From: Sphingobium arseniciresistens
Lineage (GTDB): Bacteria; Pseudomonadota; Alphaproteobacteria; Sphingomonadales; Sphingomonadaceae
Assembly: GCA_029167225.1 (NCBI GenBank)
Contig: JARFNK010000007.1
Coordinates: forward strand, 124,001 to 188,000
DNA: 64,000 nucleotides
Direction of reading: 5' to 3'
Below the pieces are notes generated by a model. The model saw only the letters and a program-made list of their open reading frames with translations, did not search any database and had not been told where the DNA came from. Of the stretch, positions 53,687 to 63,169 are shown piece after piece; the first letter of the stretch is position 1, and each line of letters opens with the position of its first letter. Position numbers and translations under genes: made by a program.

Positions 53687-56600
53687 ATGGAGATAAGGCG
53701 GCTCAAGCTTTCCGGCTTCAAGAGCTTCGTCGATCCGGCTGAACTGCGGATCGAGCCGGGGCTGACCGGCATTGTCGGCCCCAATGGCTGCGGCAAGTCC
53801 AACCTGCTGGAAGCGATCCGCTGGGTCATGGGCGAATCCAGTGCCAAGTCCATGCGCGGCGGCGGCATGGAGGATGTGATCTTCGCCGGCACCGCCACTC
53901 GCCCCCAACGCGACTTCGCCGAAGTGTCGCTGCTGACCGTACAGGATGAGGGCGAGCATTATCCCGCCATCGACGCCGGGCCGGATGGCGAGGTGGAGGT
54001 GATCCGTCGCATCGAGCGCGGTGCGGGCAGTGCCTATCGCGCCAATGGCCGCGACGTGCGCGCCAAGGATGTCGCGCTGATCTTCGCCGATGCTGCCACC
54101 GGCGCGCATAGCCCTGCGCTCGTCAGCCAGGGGAAGATCGCCGCCGTCATCGCCGCCCGGCCGCAGGAGCGGCGCGCGATGCTGGAAGAGGCGGCGGGGA
54201 TCGCCGGCTTGCATGTCCGCCGCAAGGATGCCGAACAGAAGCTCCGCGCGGCGGAAGGCAATCTCGCGCGGCTGGACGACATCCTTGCCGAAATGGATAC
54301 GCGGGCCAACGCCTTGCGCCGGCAGGCGCGGCAGGCGGAGCGCTATATCGCCCTGTCAGAACAGATCCGGCTGGCCGAAGGACGCGCCGTCTTCGCCCGA
54401 TGGCGCGATGCCGCCGCCGCCGCCGACACCGCACGCGCCGAGGCGAAGGCCGCCGAGACCCTGGTACAGCAGCGACAGGAAGCACAGATGGCTGCCGCCG
54501 CCCATGCCAATGCCGCCGTGCAGGCACTGGGCGAACGCAGGGCACAGGCGCAGGCGACACGCGACGCGGCGAATGAGGCGGGGCACCGGCTTTCGGCGCT
54601 GCGCAGCGAGTTGGCCTCCGCGACGCAGCGGCTCGCTGATCTGTCCGCGCAGGCCGAACGGCTGGAGGAAGACAGGGCGAGGGAGGGTTCGCTCGCCAAT
54701 GACGCCGCCGATGCGATCGCGCGGCTGACGGACGAGGCGAAGGCGCTCAAGGAACGCATCGCCCTGACCGAAGCGGCGCTGCCCGGCGCGGCGGAGCGGA
54801 TTTCTGAGGCGGAACATGCCGCGCGCGACGCGGAGTTGGACCTTGCAAGGGCGATGGCGACGCAGGCCGGGGAACAGGCGGAATTGCGCGTCGCCGATGC
54901 AGCGCTGGCCGCTGGGCGCAGTCGGCTGGAGCGCGCGGCGCGCGACGTGGCGCGGCTGTCGGCGGAACGCGATGCCCTGCCGGACAGCGCGCCGGTGGAG
55001 GCCCGGCTGGCCGAGGCGCAGGGTGCGCAGCAGGTCGCGCAGGCGGATCGCGCATCTGCGGAAGCTGCTATTGCCGACGCGGAAACCCGACGGCAGGCGG
55101 CGGCGGAAGCGCGGGGGACGGCGGAATCGGCTCTGTCCTCGGCGCGCGCCGCCCTAGCCGCGCATGACAGCGAAGCGTCGGCACTGACCCGCGCGGTGGA
55201 AGCCGGCGCGCGCGGTACGGCAAGGGTGCTGGACCGGATGAAGGCGGCGCCGGGATATGAACATGCGCTGGCGGCCGCGCTGGGCGACGATCTGGAGGCG
55301 CCGGTCGGGGTGGAGGGCAAGCGCGGCTGGGCGGGGGCACAGCCGCTTCCCGACGATCCCGCGATCCCTCCGGGTTGCATCGCGCTTGCGGCCCATGTGA
55401 CGGCGCCGCCCGAACTGGCGCGGAGGCTGGCGCAGGTCGCGGTTGGCGCGCAGGATGAAGGACAGGCGCTGGCCGTGGGGCAGCGGCTGGTGACGCTGGA
55501 TGGTCGCCTTCGCCGGTGGGACGGTTATGTCGCGAGCGAAGGTGGCGCCGCCGCTGCCGAACGGCTGATCCGCCTGAACCGCATCGAGGCGCTGGCCGCC
55601 GCGCGCCCGGCGCTGGTCCGGGCGGTGGAAGCGGGGCAGACAGCGATGACGGCGGCTAGCGAGGCGGGCGCGGCAGCACAGGCCATGCTCGCCCAGTCGC
55701 GTTCCGGCCTGTCCGATGCCGACCAGCGGCTGCGAGCGGCTTTGCGGGCAGCGGACGAGGCGGCGGCGACATTGGAACGGGTCGGCAGTCGCCGGGCTGA
55801 ATTGGACGCGCGCCTTGTCGACCTGCAGCGGGATCATGACGCGGCGCAGGCTGAATATCGCGCCGCCGAAATCGCGCGTGCGGCCATGCCCGACGGCGCC
55901 GAGACCCGTGCCCTTGTGGCGGAACTGAGCGCGGCGAGCGAAAAGGCGCGCGGGCTCGTCGGCCAGCTTCGCGCGGATCGGTCGCAGGCGGACCGGGGGC
56001 TCGCAAGTGATCGGGAACGGTTGACAGCGGCGGATGCCGACCGGCGCAGTTGGGCCTCGCGCGCGGGCGAGGCGGCCAAACGCATCGCCGCCATGGCATC
56101 GCGCGGAGAAGCGATCGTCGCCGAACGTGCGGTCATCGCCGACAGGCCGCAGGTGCTGGAAGGCGAGATCGCCGCGCTCGTTTCCAGCAGCGCGACCCTG
56201 ACCCAGGATGCCAAGGCCGCCGCCGAGGGCGAGCATGTCGCCGAGCGGGCATTGCGCGCCGCCGAATCCACCGCCGCGCAGGCCGCCGAGGCCGTGACCG
56301 CCGCCCGCGAAGCCCGCGCCACCGCCGCCGCACGCGCGGAGGCCGCCGACGAACGCCGGGTCGAGGCGGGCCGGCTTTCGGGCGAGCGCTTCGAATGCCC
56401 GCCACCGGTGCTGCCGGAGAAGCTGGGATTTGCCAGTGCCGAGGTGCGCGGCGCGGCCGAGGAACAGGCGGCCATGGAGCGGCTGACGGCGGAGCGCGAA
56501 CGGATCGGGCCGGTCAACCTGGTGGCCGCGCAGGAGCTGGAAGAACTGGAGACGGCGCAGGCCACCAGTCGCGCCGAAAGCGAGGAGCTGACCCAGGCGA

Positions 56601-57130
56601 TCAACCGCCTGCGCGGCTCCATCGGCAGCCTCAATCGCGAAGGGCGGCAGCGGCTGCTCGCGGCGTTCGAGGCGGTGGACGGGCATTTCCGGCGCCTCTT
56701 CACCACATTATTCAACGGCGGGCAGGCGCATCTGGAACTGGTCGATAGCGACGATCCGCTGGAGGCGGGGTTGGAGATCATGGCGCAGCCACCGGGCAAG
56801 AAGCTCTCGGCGCTCACCCTGCTTTCGGGCGGCGAGCAGGCGCTGACCGCCGTGGCGCTGATCTTCGGCCTGTTCCTGACCAATCCGGCGCCGATCTGCG
56901 TGCTGGACGAGGTTGACGCGCCGCTGGACGACGCCAATGTCGAGCGCTTCTGCGACCTGCTCGACCGCATGGTGCAGGATACCAAGACCCGCTACCTCAT
57001 CGTCACTCATAATGCCGTGAGCATGAGCCGGATGCATCGGCTGTTCGGCGTGACGATGGTGGAACAGGGGGTGAGCCGGCTGGTCTCGGTCGATCTTGGC
57101 GGCGCAGAGCAGCTGCTGGCGGCGGAATGA
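53687..57130 (+). CDS. smc: Chromosome segregation ATPase SMC
   Basis: 1147-residue condensin subunit. N-terminal ATPase half with Walker A GPNGCGKSN and Q-loop region, two long Ala/Glu/Arg-rich coiled coils (about 170-500 and 640-930) flanking the hinge (about 500-640, GYEHALAAALGDDLEAPVG), and the C-terminal half with signature LSGGEQALTAVAL and Walker B PICVLDEVDAPLDDANV. Acts with ScpA/ScpB, not in this window. The start ATG follows the DsbA-like gene after 80 bases. The gene is convergent with the PLD gene, with a palindromic repeat in between. Confidence 0.95.
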   Translation: MEIRRLKLSGFKSFVDPAELRIEPGLTGIVGPNGCGKSNLLEAIRWVMGESSAKSMRGGGMEDVIFAGTATRPQRDFAEVSLLTVQDEGEHYPAIDAGPDGEVEVIRRIERGAGSAYRANGRDVRAKDVALIFADAATGAHSPALVSQGKIAAVIAARPQERRAMLEEAAGIAGLHVRRKDAEQKLRAAEGNLARLDDILAEMDTRANALRRQARQAERYIALSEQIRLAEGRAVFARWRDAAAAADTARAEAKAAETLVQQRQEAQMAAAAHANAAVQALGERRAQAQATRDAANEAGHRLSALRSELASATQRLADLSAQAERLEEDRAREGSLANDAADAIARLTDEAKALKERIALTEAALPGAAERISEAEHAARDAELDLARAMATQAGEQAELRVADAALAAGRSRLERAARDVARLSAERDALPDSAPVEARLAEAQGAQQVAQADRASAEAAIADAETRRQAAAEARGTAESALSSARAALAAHDSEASALTRAVEAGARGTARVLDRMKAAPGYEHALAAALGDDLEAPVGVEGKRGWAGAQPLPDDPAIPPGCIALAAHVTAPPELARRLAQVAVGAQDEGQALAVGQRLVTLDGRLRRWDGYVASEGGAAAAERLIRLNRIEALAAARPALVRAVEAGQTAMTAASEAGAAAQAMLAQSRSGLSDADQRLRAALRAADEAAATLERVGSRRAELDARLVDLQRDHDAAQAEYRAAEIARAAMPDGAETRALVAELSAASEKARGLVGQLRADRSQADRGLASDRERLTAADADRRSWASRAGEAAKRIAAMASRGEAIVAERAVIADRPQVLEGEIAALVSSSATLTQDAKAAAEGEHVAERALRAAESTAAQAAEAVTAAREARATAAARAEAADERRVEAGRLSGERFECPPPVLPEKLGFASAEVRGAAEEQAAMERLTAERERIGPVNLVAAQELEELETAQATSRAESEELTQAINRLRGSIGSLNREGRQRLLAAFEAVDGHFRRLFTTLFNGGQAHLELVDSDDPLEAGLEIMAQPPGKKLSALTLLSGGEQALTAVALIFGLFLTNPAPICVLDEVDAPLDDANVERFCDLLDRMVQDTKTRYLIVTHNAVSMSRMHRLFGVTMVEQGVSRLVSVDLGGAEQLLAAE

Positions 57131-57296
57131 GGAAGGCGTGATCCTCTTGGCGGATGGCACGACCTATTGCTTTGGGAGACCGTGAGATTGAGGGCCGATC
57201 GACACTCAATTTACGGACGCAGCAACAACCTTCAGCAAATGCACTTTGAAAGGAGTGGAACCCCGCCCCTTCGCATTTCATCGCCGTGCTCCAGCG

Positions 57297-57348
57297 AAGG
57301 CAGGAACCCAGAGTAGAGACGTGCTCCCTTGCCCTGGGTTCCTGACTT
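57297..57348. repeat. REP-like palindrome between smc and the PLD gene
   Basis: CAGGAACCCAG (57301-57311) and CTGGGTTCCTG (57334-57344) are perfect 11-base arms, extending to 15 bases with one mismatch (57297-57311 against 57334-57348), with a 22-base centre. Lies in the 272-base convergent gap, where the rest shows nothing recognisable. The form and place are typical of dispersed intergenic palindromes; only one copy was noticed here. Confidence 0.6.
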
Positions 57349-57402
57349 GGGAGGAACACAAAAAGCGGGCCATCGTTGTGAATGGCGCCGAATGTCGAGC
57401 CC

Positions 57403-58881
57403 CTAGGCCGATGCCTTTCGCCGCCGGAAATGCGGATGGCGCGCCCATTGCCTCATGCGGCGGAAGAGGCCGCGGTTGGTCACGGGCTCGAACATTTCGT
57501 CCGGCCCCTCGGGATCGAGCACTTCATTGTCGGCGAGCCATGCCTGCACCTCGCTGAGGTTGGGGACTTCATAGAGCCGCAGGGTCTTGCCCGGCCCGCG
57601 CAGGTCGTCGATCGCGGCGATCAGACCCTTTTCAGCGATCGCCGCGGTGACGGTCGCGGGGTCACAATCCAGATGCTCGGCGATCAGGTCGTCGCGGATT
57701 GCCGTGATCGCCGGGCCGAAACCTTCATTGCCGTCCACGCCCGCGTCAATGGCGACATCGCATTCGGTGTCGAGCCGCATCGAGCGGTTGTTCATGTTGG
57801 AGGAGCCGACGCGCAGGATCATGTCGTCCACGATCAGGATCTTGGCATGGACATAGATCGGCGCGCCGCCGGCGGTGAAGGGATGGTAGATGCGCAGCCG
57901 GTCATGCGGGTCGCGCATCTTGAGCGCCTCGAACAGGCGGGCGCGGGCATTGTCCATCGCCTGCTGCTCCAGCCAGCCATCGGCCTGCTCGGGGTTGACG
58001 ATGACGATTTCCGGGCAGTCGTCCTCCGCCAGCCGCTTCGCGATCGCCTCGGCAATGCGGCGGCAGGCGAAATACTGGCTCTCGGCATAGATGAAGCGCT
58101 TTGCCCGGCCGATCTGGTCGACATAGAGCCGTTCGATCTCGGTCACTTCCTCCTGATCGTCCATCTTCGGCGCGGTGCGGGCGATGGCGACCTCTGCTCC
58201 CTCGAACTGGACGGGCAGGGCGTCGGGCCAGCAATCGCTGATGCCGGTGACGGGCGCGAGCTTATCCCCGCCAGCGCCCAGCCAGCGGGCGCGGGCATGT
58301 TCGCCCAGCGCGGCGGCGACCGGCCCCTGCAGTGCCGTGGTGGCATCATGCCACGGCCCATAGGCGGTGCCGTCAGGCCGCCGCCGGCCGGCATCATCGT
58401 CCTTGTGCTCGCGGCTGTCCCAGCGGTCGCTGGTCATGTCGATGCCGCCGCAAAAGGCAAAGCAGTCGTCGATCGCGACGATCTTCTGGTGGTGGGATGC
58501 GGCCGTGGGATGATGGCTGTCCAGCTTCACGGTGATACGCGGATGGCGCATCCACTTGATGAGGGTCAGCAGCGTCGGCCCATGCAGGAAAGACTTGATC
58601 GCGCCCACGTCCCAGCGGAGCAGATAGACCTCCAGCTCCGGCCGGTTGTTGACCAGCCACAGGATGAAATCGCCGATGGTGACGGGCGCGCCGTCATCCA
58701 CATTTTCGCCGCGCACCAGCGGAATGCGGGGATCGAAATCCCAGCCGATCAGCATGATCCGCCTTTCGGCCTTGAGCATCGCGGCGCGGGCGAGGCGGAA
58801 ATAATCCTCCGCATCCACGATCACGCTCGCCCGTTCGGCCCGCGCGATGCGCCAGCAATTCTCTCCTTCGGTCAGGCTCAT
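57403..58881 (-). CDS. Phospholipase D-family protein (cardiolipin synthase-like)
   Basis: 492 residues with two HKD catalytic motifs: HHQKIVAIDD in the first half and HAKILIVDD followed by GSSNMNNRSM in the second. The motifs mark phosphatidyl-transfer or phosphodiesterase activity. No N-terminal membrane helices are evident, unlike standard cardiolipin synthase, and the length and interior (DDDAGRRRPDGTAYGPWHDATTALQGPVA) match bacterial PLD-like proteins that hydrolyse phospholipids or transfer phosphatidyl groups. ATGA overlap with ubiA (58878-58881) shows the two are co-translated. Substrate unknown. Confidence 0.87.
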   Translation of the reverse strand: MSLTEGENCWRIARAERASVIVDAEDYFRLARAAMLKAERRIMLIGWDFDPRIPLVRGENVDDGAPVTIGDFILWLVNNRPELEVYLLRWDVGAIKSFLHGPTLLTLIKWMRHPRITVKLDSHHPTAASHHQKIVAIDDCFAFCGGIDMTSDRWDSREHKDDDAGRRRPDGTAYGPWHDATTALQGPVAAALGEHARARWLGAGGDKLAPVTGISDCWPDALPVQFEGAEVAIARTAPKMDDQEEVTEIERLYVDQIGRAKRFIYAESQYFACRRIAEAIAKRLAEDDCPEIVIVNPEQADGWLEQQAMDNARARLFEALKMRDPHDRLRIYHPFTAGGAPIYVHAKILIVDDMILRVGSSNMNNRSMRLDTECDVAIDAGVDGNEGFGPAITAIRDDLIAEHLDCDPATVTAAIAEKGLIAAIDDLRGPGKTLRLYEVPNLSEVQAWLADNEVLDPEGPDEMFEPVTNRGLFRRMRQWARHPHFRRRKASA

Positions 58882-59792
58882 GCGCTGCCAACGACGAGGC
58901 AGGCGAGGAACATGAGCAACCCGGCGAACCTGTTGGAGCGGAACTTCGCCAGCGGATCGGCGCCGTCATCCTGGCGCAGCGTGCCCACCTGCCACAGCAG
59001 ATGCGCCGCCATCGGCAGCAGCGCGAGCAGCGCCATCGCCATCGCCTGCGGACGGACCTGCCAGATGGCCGTGCCCCACAGCGTGACCGCCAGCGCATAG
59101 CACATCGTCACGCCGCCGCGCACATGGCTGCCCATGGCCCGTGCGCTCGACTTGATTCCCACCAGTGCGTCGTCCTCCCGATCCTGCAGCGCATAGATGG
59201 TGTCGTAACCCACGACCCAGAAAATGGTGCCGGCATAAAGGAGGATTCCCGGCAGGCTCAGCATGCCGGCGGCTTCCGTCCAGGCGACCAGCGACGCCCA
59301 AGAAAAGACGAGCCCCAGCCACAATTGCGGCCACCAGGTGATCCGCTTCATGAAGGGGTAGGCGGCGACGAGCGCGAGGCTGAGGATCGCGACCAGCATC
59401 GCCAGCGGCCGCAGTTGTATCCATACGATCAGGCCGACCAGGCAGAGCGCCAGCAGCCAGCCCCAGGCCGCCTTCAGCGAGACGGCGCCGCTTGCCAGCG
59501 GGCGGCTGCGCGTGCGCTCCACCTGCGCGTCGAGATCGCGGTCGACGATGTCGTTATAGACGCAGCCCGCCCCGCGCATGGCGATACTGCCCAGCAGCAG
59601 CCAGAGGACCAGCGGCCAGCGCGCGATGGCCTGCCCCGCCAGCGCCACGCCCCACGCGCCGGGCCAGAACAGCAGCCACCAGCCGATCGGCCGGTCCAGC
59701 CGGGCGAGCAAGGCGAAGGCGCGCAAGCGGGCGGGCAGTCGCGCCACCAGCCCCCGCGCTTCGCTGTCGGGAACGATCTGTTCTGCGGTCAC
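58878..59792 (-). CDS. ubiA: 4-Hydroxybenzoate polyprenyltransferase
   Basis: Inner-membrane enzyme that attaches the polyprenyl tail to 4-hydroxybenzoate in ubiquinone synthesis. 304 residues with eight or nine hydrophobic helices and both Asp-rich motifs of the family: NDIVDRDLDAQVERTRSRPL and YALQDREDDALVGIKSSA. It is divergent from rsmE, 102 bases between start codons, and its stop overlaps the PLD gene start. Assigned by family signatures and by resemblance to sphingomonad ubiA. Confidence 0.93.
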   Translation of the reverse strand: MTAEQIVPDSEARGLVARLPARLRAFALLARLDRPIGWWLLFWPGAWGVALAGQAIARWPLVLWLLLGSIAMRGAGCVYNDIVDRDLDAQVERTRSRPLASGAVSLKAAWGWLLALCLVGLIVWIQLRPLAMLVAILSLALVAAYPFMKRITWWPQLWLGLVFSWASLVAWTEAAGMLSLPGILLYAGTIFWVVGYDTIYALQDREDDALVGIKSSARAMGSHVRGGVTMCYALAVTLWGTAIWQVRPQAMAMALLALLPMAAHLLWQVGTLRQDDGADPLAKFRSNRFAGLLMFLACLVVGSA

Positions 59793-59894
59793 GCTGTCTC
59801 CATCGGTCGCGCACGCTTGTCGAAACGCCGCTCTTGCTCTTTAGAGAAGTGCTGGCCGGCGACAAGGGCCAGCCGGAACGGAGACAGGACGAAG

Positions 59895-60650
59895 ATGACC
59901 GCCACGCCCGCATGGCCACCGCAAAGCGCGCCGCGCCTCTACGTCGAAGCGCCGCTGGGGCAGGGCGTCGCGGTGCCGATCGACGGCAATGCCGCGCATT
60001 ATCTGATTGCCGTCATGCGGGTGAAGGCCGGCGACACGGTGCTGCTGTTCGACGGGCAATCGGGCGAATGGGCGGCGACCGCGCGGGACATTCGCAAGCG
60101 CGACCTGGTGCTGGAATGCGTCGCCAATACCAAGCTGCCGGAAACGGTGCCCGATTTCTGGCTGTGCGTGGCGCCGGTGAAGAAGGCGAGGATCGACCTG
60201 ATCGCGGAAAAGGCCTGCGAACTGGGCGTGGCGCGCCTGCAACCAGTGCTGACCCGGCGTGCGATCGTCGACAAGCTGAACCTCGACCGGTTGCGCGCGC
60301 ACCTCGTGGAGGCCGCGGAGCAATGTGGGCGCACGGCGATCCCGGCGCTCGACGAGATGGTGAAGCTCGACGCCCTGCTGAAGGTCTGGCCGGCCGATCG
60401 CCACCTGTTCTTCGCGGACGAGACCGGAGGCGCGCCGCTGGCGGCGGCCTTTGCCGCGCATCCCGGCCCGGCGGCGCTGCTGGTCGGGCCAGAGGGCGGC
60501 TTCGATCCGCAGGAGCGCGCGGCGATTCGCGCTGTACCTGGCGCTGTGCCGGTCTCGCTCGGCCCGCGTATCCTGCGCGCGGAAACCGCCGCCATCGCGG
60601 CGACGGCGGCATGGATGACGCTCAATGGCGACTGGTCGCAGACCGGCTGA
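59895..60650 (+). CDS. rsmE: 16S rRNA (uracil-1498-N3)-methyltransferase
   Basis: 251 residues from ATG 59895. Consists of a PUA-like N-terminal domain (AHYLIAVMRVKAGDTVLLFDG) and a SPOUT methyltransferase domain with the knot motifs LLVGPEGGFDPQERAA and LGPRILRAETAAIAA, which bind S-adenosylmethionine. It methylates U1498 in the 30S decoding centre. A longer in-frame reading from 59001 runs antisense through ubiA and is rejected. Confidence 0.94.
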   Translation: MTATPAWPPQSAPRLYVEAPLGQGVAVPIDGNAAHYLIAVMRVKAGDTVLLFDGQSGEWAATARDIRKRDLVLECVANTKLPETVPDFWLCVAPVKKARIDLIAEKACELGVARLQPVLTRRAIVDKLNLDRLRAHLVEAAEQCGRTAIPALDEMVKLDALLKVWPADRHLFFADETGGAPLAAAFAAHPGPAALLVGPEGGFDPQERAAIRAVPGAVPVSLGPRILRAETAAIAATAAWMTLNGDWSQTG

Positions 60651-60674
60651 AATCCGTTTTCATCCGCAATTGGA

Positions 60675-60703
60675 TTGAACCTGTCATAGAGGCAACTTAT
60701 GTG
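60675..60703 (+). promoter_or_regulatory. Probable promoter of gshA
   Basis: TTGAAC (60675-60680) and TATGTG (60698-60703) with an ideal 17-base spacer, about 50 bases before the gshA ATG. No operator was identified. Confidence 0.45.
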
Positions 60704-60707
60704 CTGG

Positions 60708-60733
60708 CCGCGCGCTTGATTTGACGTGCGCGG
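60708..60733 (+). promoter_or_regulatory. Leader hairpin before gshA
   Basis: CCGCGCGC (60708-60715) pairs with GTGCGCGG (60726-60733), eight pairs with one G-U, loop TTGATTTGAC. It lies just downstream of the proposed promoter and upstream of the ribosome binding site, so it would sit in the 5' leader; it may also be a Rho-type end for rsmE. It is not followed by T residues. Confidence 0.35.
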
Positions 60734-60754
60734 GGGAATGGATAAGGGGCGGGA

Positions 60755-62128
60755 ATGAGCACCAGAACCGATACAGGCGGCGATGACCCGATCATCGAGA
60801 GCCGCGACCAGTTGATCGCGGCTTTCGCCAAGGGGGAAAAGCCGCCCGAGCGCTGGCGCATCGGCACCGAGCATGAGAAGTTCGTCTATTCCTCGAAGGA
60901 CCATCATGCGCCTTCCTATGAGGAAAAGGGCGGCATCCATACGCTGCTCATCGGCCTCACTCGCTATGGCTGGACCCCGGTGTTCGAGGGCGAGAACATC
61001 ATTGCCCTGTCCGGCGCGGACGGCACCATCAGCCTTGAGCCGGCAGGCCAGCTGGAACTTTCCGGCGCGCCGCTCGAAAACCTGCACCAGACCTGCGCCG
61101 AGACGGGTCGCCATCTGGAACAGGTGAAATATGTCGGCGACATGCTGGGCCTCGGGTTCCTCGGCCTTGGCATGTGGCCTGACAAGACCCGAGCCGAGCT
61201 GCCGATCATGCCCAAGGGGCGCTATGACATCATGCTGCGGCACATGCCGCGCGTGGGCTCCATGGGGCTCGACATGATGCTGCGCACCTGCACCATCCAG
61301 ACCAATCTCGACTATGCGAGCGAGGCGGGGATGGCGAAGATGTTCCGCACCTCGCTGGCGCTGCAGCCGCTGGCGACCGCGCTGTTCGCCAACTCGCCCT
61401 TTACGGAAGGAAAGCCCAATGGCTTCCTGTCCTATCGCAGCCATATCTGGTCGGATACCGATCCGGCGCGCACCGGCATGCTGCCCTTCGTGTTCGAAGA
61501 TGGCTTCGGCTATGAGCGCTATGCCGACTATGCGCTCGACGTGCCGATGTATTTCGTGTTCCGCGAGGGTCGCTATATCGACGCTTCCGGCCTGTCGTTC
61601 CGCGATTTCCTCGAAGGCAAGCTGAGCGTCCTTCCCGGCGAGAAGCCGACGGAGAAGGATTGGGAGGATCATCTCTCCACCGCCTTCCCCGAGGTGCGGC
61701 TGAAGAGCTTCCTGGAGATGCGCGGCGCGGACGGCGGGCCGTGGGGCCGCATCTGCGCGCTGCCGGCGCTCTGGGTCGGCCTGCTTTATGACGGCACGGC
61801 GCTCGATGCCGCGTGGGACGTGGTCAAGGACTGGTCGATGGAAGAGCGGCAGGTGCTGCGCGATTCCGTGCCGAAGCTGGGCCTCGACGCGCCGATCGGC
61901 GGCGGTGCCAAGCTGCGCGACATTGCCGGCGAAGTGGTCGACATTGCGCGCAGCGGCCTTGCGGCGCGGGCGCGGCTCGATTCATCGGGCAATAACGAGA
62001 CTGGCTATCTCGCCGCCCTCGACGCGGTGGTCGCCAGCGGCAAGACGCCGGCAGAACGGCTGCTGGAACGCTATCATGGCGAATGGGCCGGCGACCTCAG
62101 CCGCGTCTATGCCGAAGAGAGTTTCTGA
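60755..62128 (+). CDS. gshA: Glutamate-cysteine ligase (plant/proteobacterial type)
   Basis: First step of glutathione synthesis: joins glutamate and cysteine with ATP. 457 residues of the GCS2-type family shared by plants and alphaproteobacteria: GTEHEKFVY, ISLEPAGQLELSG (substrate and metal site), TCAETGRHLEQVK, IMPKGRYDIMLRHMP and QTNLDYASE. ATG 60755 has a purine-rich site (GGGGCGGGA) before it. Unlike the unrelated Escherichia coli GshA, this family is usually redox-regulated by a disulphide; that is not demonstrable here. Confidence 0.93.
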   Translation: MSTRTDTGGDDPIIESRDQLIAAFAKGEKPPERWRIGTEHEKFVYSSKDHHAPSYEEKGGIHTLLIGLTRYGWTPVFEGENIIALSGADGTISLEPAGQLELSGAPLENLHQTCAETGRHLEQVKYVGDMLGLGFLGLGMWPDKTRAELPIMPKGRYDIMLRHMPRVGSMGLDMMLRTCTIQTNLDYASEAGMAKMFRTSLALQPLATALFANSPFTEGKPNGFLSYRSHIWSDTDPARTGMLPFVFEDGFGYERYADYALDVPMYFVFREGRYIDASGLSFRDFLEGKLSVLPGEKPTEKDWEDHLSTAFPEVRLKSFLEMRGADGGPWGRICALPALWVGLLYDGTALDAAWDVVKDWSMEERQVLRDSVPKLGLDAPIGGGAKLRDIAGEVVDIARSGLAARARLDSSGNNETGYLAALDAVVASGKTPAERLLERYHGEWAGDLSRVYAEESF

Positions 62129-62132
62129 AGCA

Positions 62133-62183
62133 GGCCTGTCGGCAATGTTGTGGCAACAAGCTGTTGCTCTGATGCCACAGGCC
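62133..62183 (+). terminator. Nested inverted repeat after gshA
   Basis: GGCCTGT (62133-62139) pairs with ACAGGCC (62177-62183), and inside lies GCAACA (62153-62158)-AGC-TGTTGC (62162-62167). It starts 5 bases past the gshA stop. There is no T tract, so it may be a Rho-independent-like end or a processing structure. Confidence 0.4.
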
Positions 62184-62260
62184 GGGCGGATGCGACCGAC
62201 GGCGTGAAACCTTTGTTTGCCGGGGGCATTACATGGGCCTCGACATCAGAGGATGCCTGC

Positions 62261-63100
62261 ATGAAAACAGCCTATATTGCGCCGCTTGGCGCCATCGCTA
62301 TCGCTTTGTCTTTCGCACCCGCAAGTGCGCAGGAGAGCGCGACGAAGACCTGGAACGGCCCCTACATCGGCGGATCGGCCGGTTTCGGATGGCGCGACAA
62401 TAATTCCGGAGAATCGATCCGTTTCGACCGGGACGGCAATGGCGATTTCGATGATGCGGTTACGACCACGACCGGCGCCAATGCCTTCGCGCCCGGCTTC
62501 TGCGGCGGTGCTGCAAACGGCAACAATCCGGGCGCTGGCTGCCGCAATGACGACAATGGTCTCGATTGGGCCGTCCAGCTCGGTTACGATCGCCAGATGG
62601 GCAATATCGTCGCCGGCATCGTGCTGGAAGGCGGGAAGACCGACGTGGACGACAGCGTCTCGGGCTTCAGCACGACGCCGGCAAGCTACACGATGACGCG
62701 GGACATCAAATATAACGCAGCTGCGCGGCTGCGCCTGGGTTACAGCACGCCGGTCGGCACGCTGTTCTACCTGACGGGCGGCGGCGCCTATGCCAAGGTC
62801 CGCAACAGCTTTGCGACCACCAACACGGCCAATGCCTTCACGCCGTCGAACAGCAAGGAAGATGCCTGGGGCTGGGTCGCCGGTGGCGGCGTCGACCAGA
62901 AGATTACGGACACCGTCTCGATCGGCGTGCTCTACAAATATACCCGCTACAAGGCCGACGAATATGTCGTGAATGCGGGACGGGGCACGGCGCCTGCAAC
63001 CAATCCGTTCCTGATTGGCCCTGCCGGCAGCACGGATTTCGCTCGCGGTTCGCGTTTCGACACGCACAGCATCATGGCGACCGCAGCGTTCCATTTCTGA
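62261..63100 (+). CDS. Opacity-type outer-membrane beta-barrel protein
   Basis: 279 residues from ATG 62261 (AGAGG at 62248-62252). A signal peptide ends at APASAQESA. The rest is an eight-strand-type barrel of the Omp25/RopB/opacity group: NGPYIGGSAGFGWRDNN, DWAVQLGYDRQMGNIVAGIVLEGG, AAARLRLGYSTPVGTLFYLTGGGAYAKV, TVSIGVLYKYTRYKADEYV, and a final phenylalanine (MATAAFHF), the usual insertion signal. One loop contains a pair of cysteines (GFCGG and GAGCRND). Function is unknown beyond being a surface protein. A strong terminator follows, suggesting a single-gene unit. Confidence 0.85.
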   Translation: MKTAYIAPLGAIAIALSFAPASAQESATKTWNGPYIGGSAGFGWRDNNSGESIRFDRDGNGDFDDAVTTTTGANAFAPGFCGGAANGNNPGAGCRNDDNGLDWAVQLGYDRQMGNIVAGIVLEGGKTDVDDSVSGFSTTPASYTMTRDIKYNAAARLRLGYSTPVGTLFYLTGGGAYAKVRNSFATTNTANAFTPSNSKEDAWGWVAGGGVDQKITDTVSIGVLYKYTRYKADEYVVNAGRGTAPATNPFLIGPAGSTDFARGSRFDTHSIMATAAFHF

Positions 63101-63115
63101 AACATGTTATCCGCG

Positions 63116-63160
63116 CAGGGGGCGCCGCCGTGGAAGGCGGCGTCCCCTGACCTTTTGTTT
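63116..63160 (+). terminator. Strong Rho-independent terminator
   Basis: A 14-bp stem with one G-U pair (63116-63129 and 63136-63149), loop GTGGAA, followed by CCTTTTGTTT. It ends the outer-membrane protein gene 15 bases after its stop and lies just before the end of the opposing gene. Confidence 0.9.
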
Positions 63161-63169
63161 CGCGCGGCT

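Noticed and set aside
59001-59894. N-terminal extension of RsmE
   Set aside because: Runs antisense through ubiA. The family start with PUA-like fold begins at 59895.
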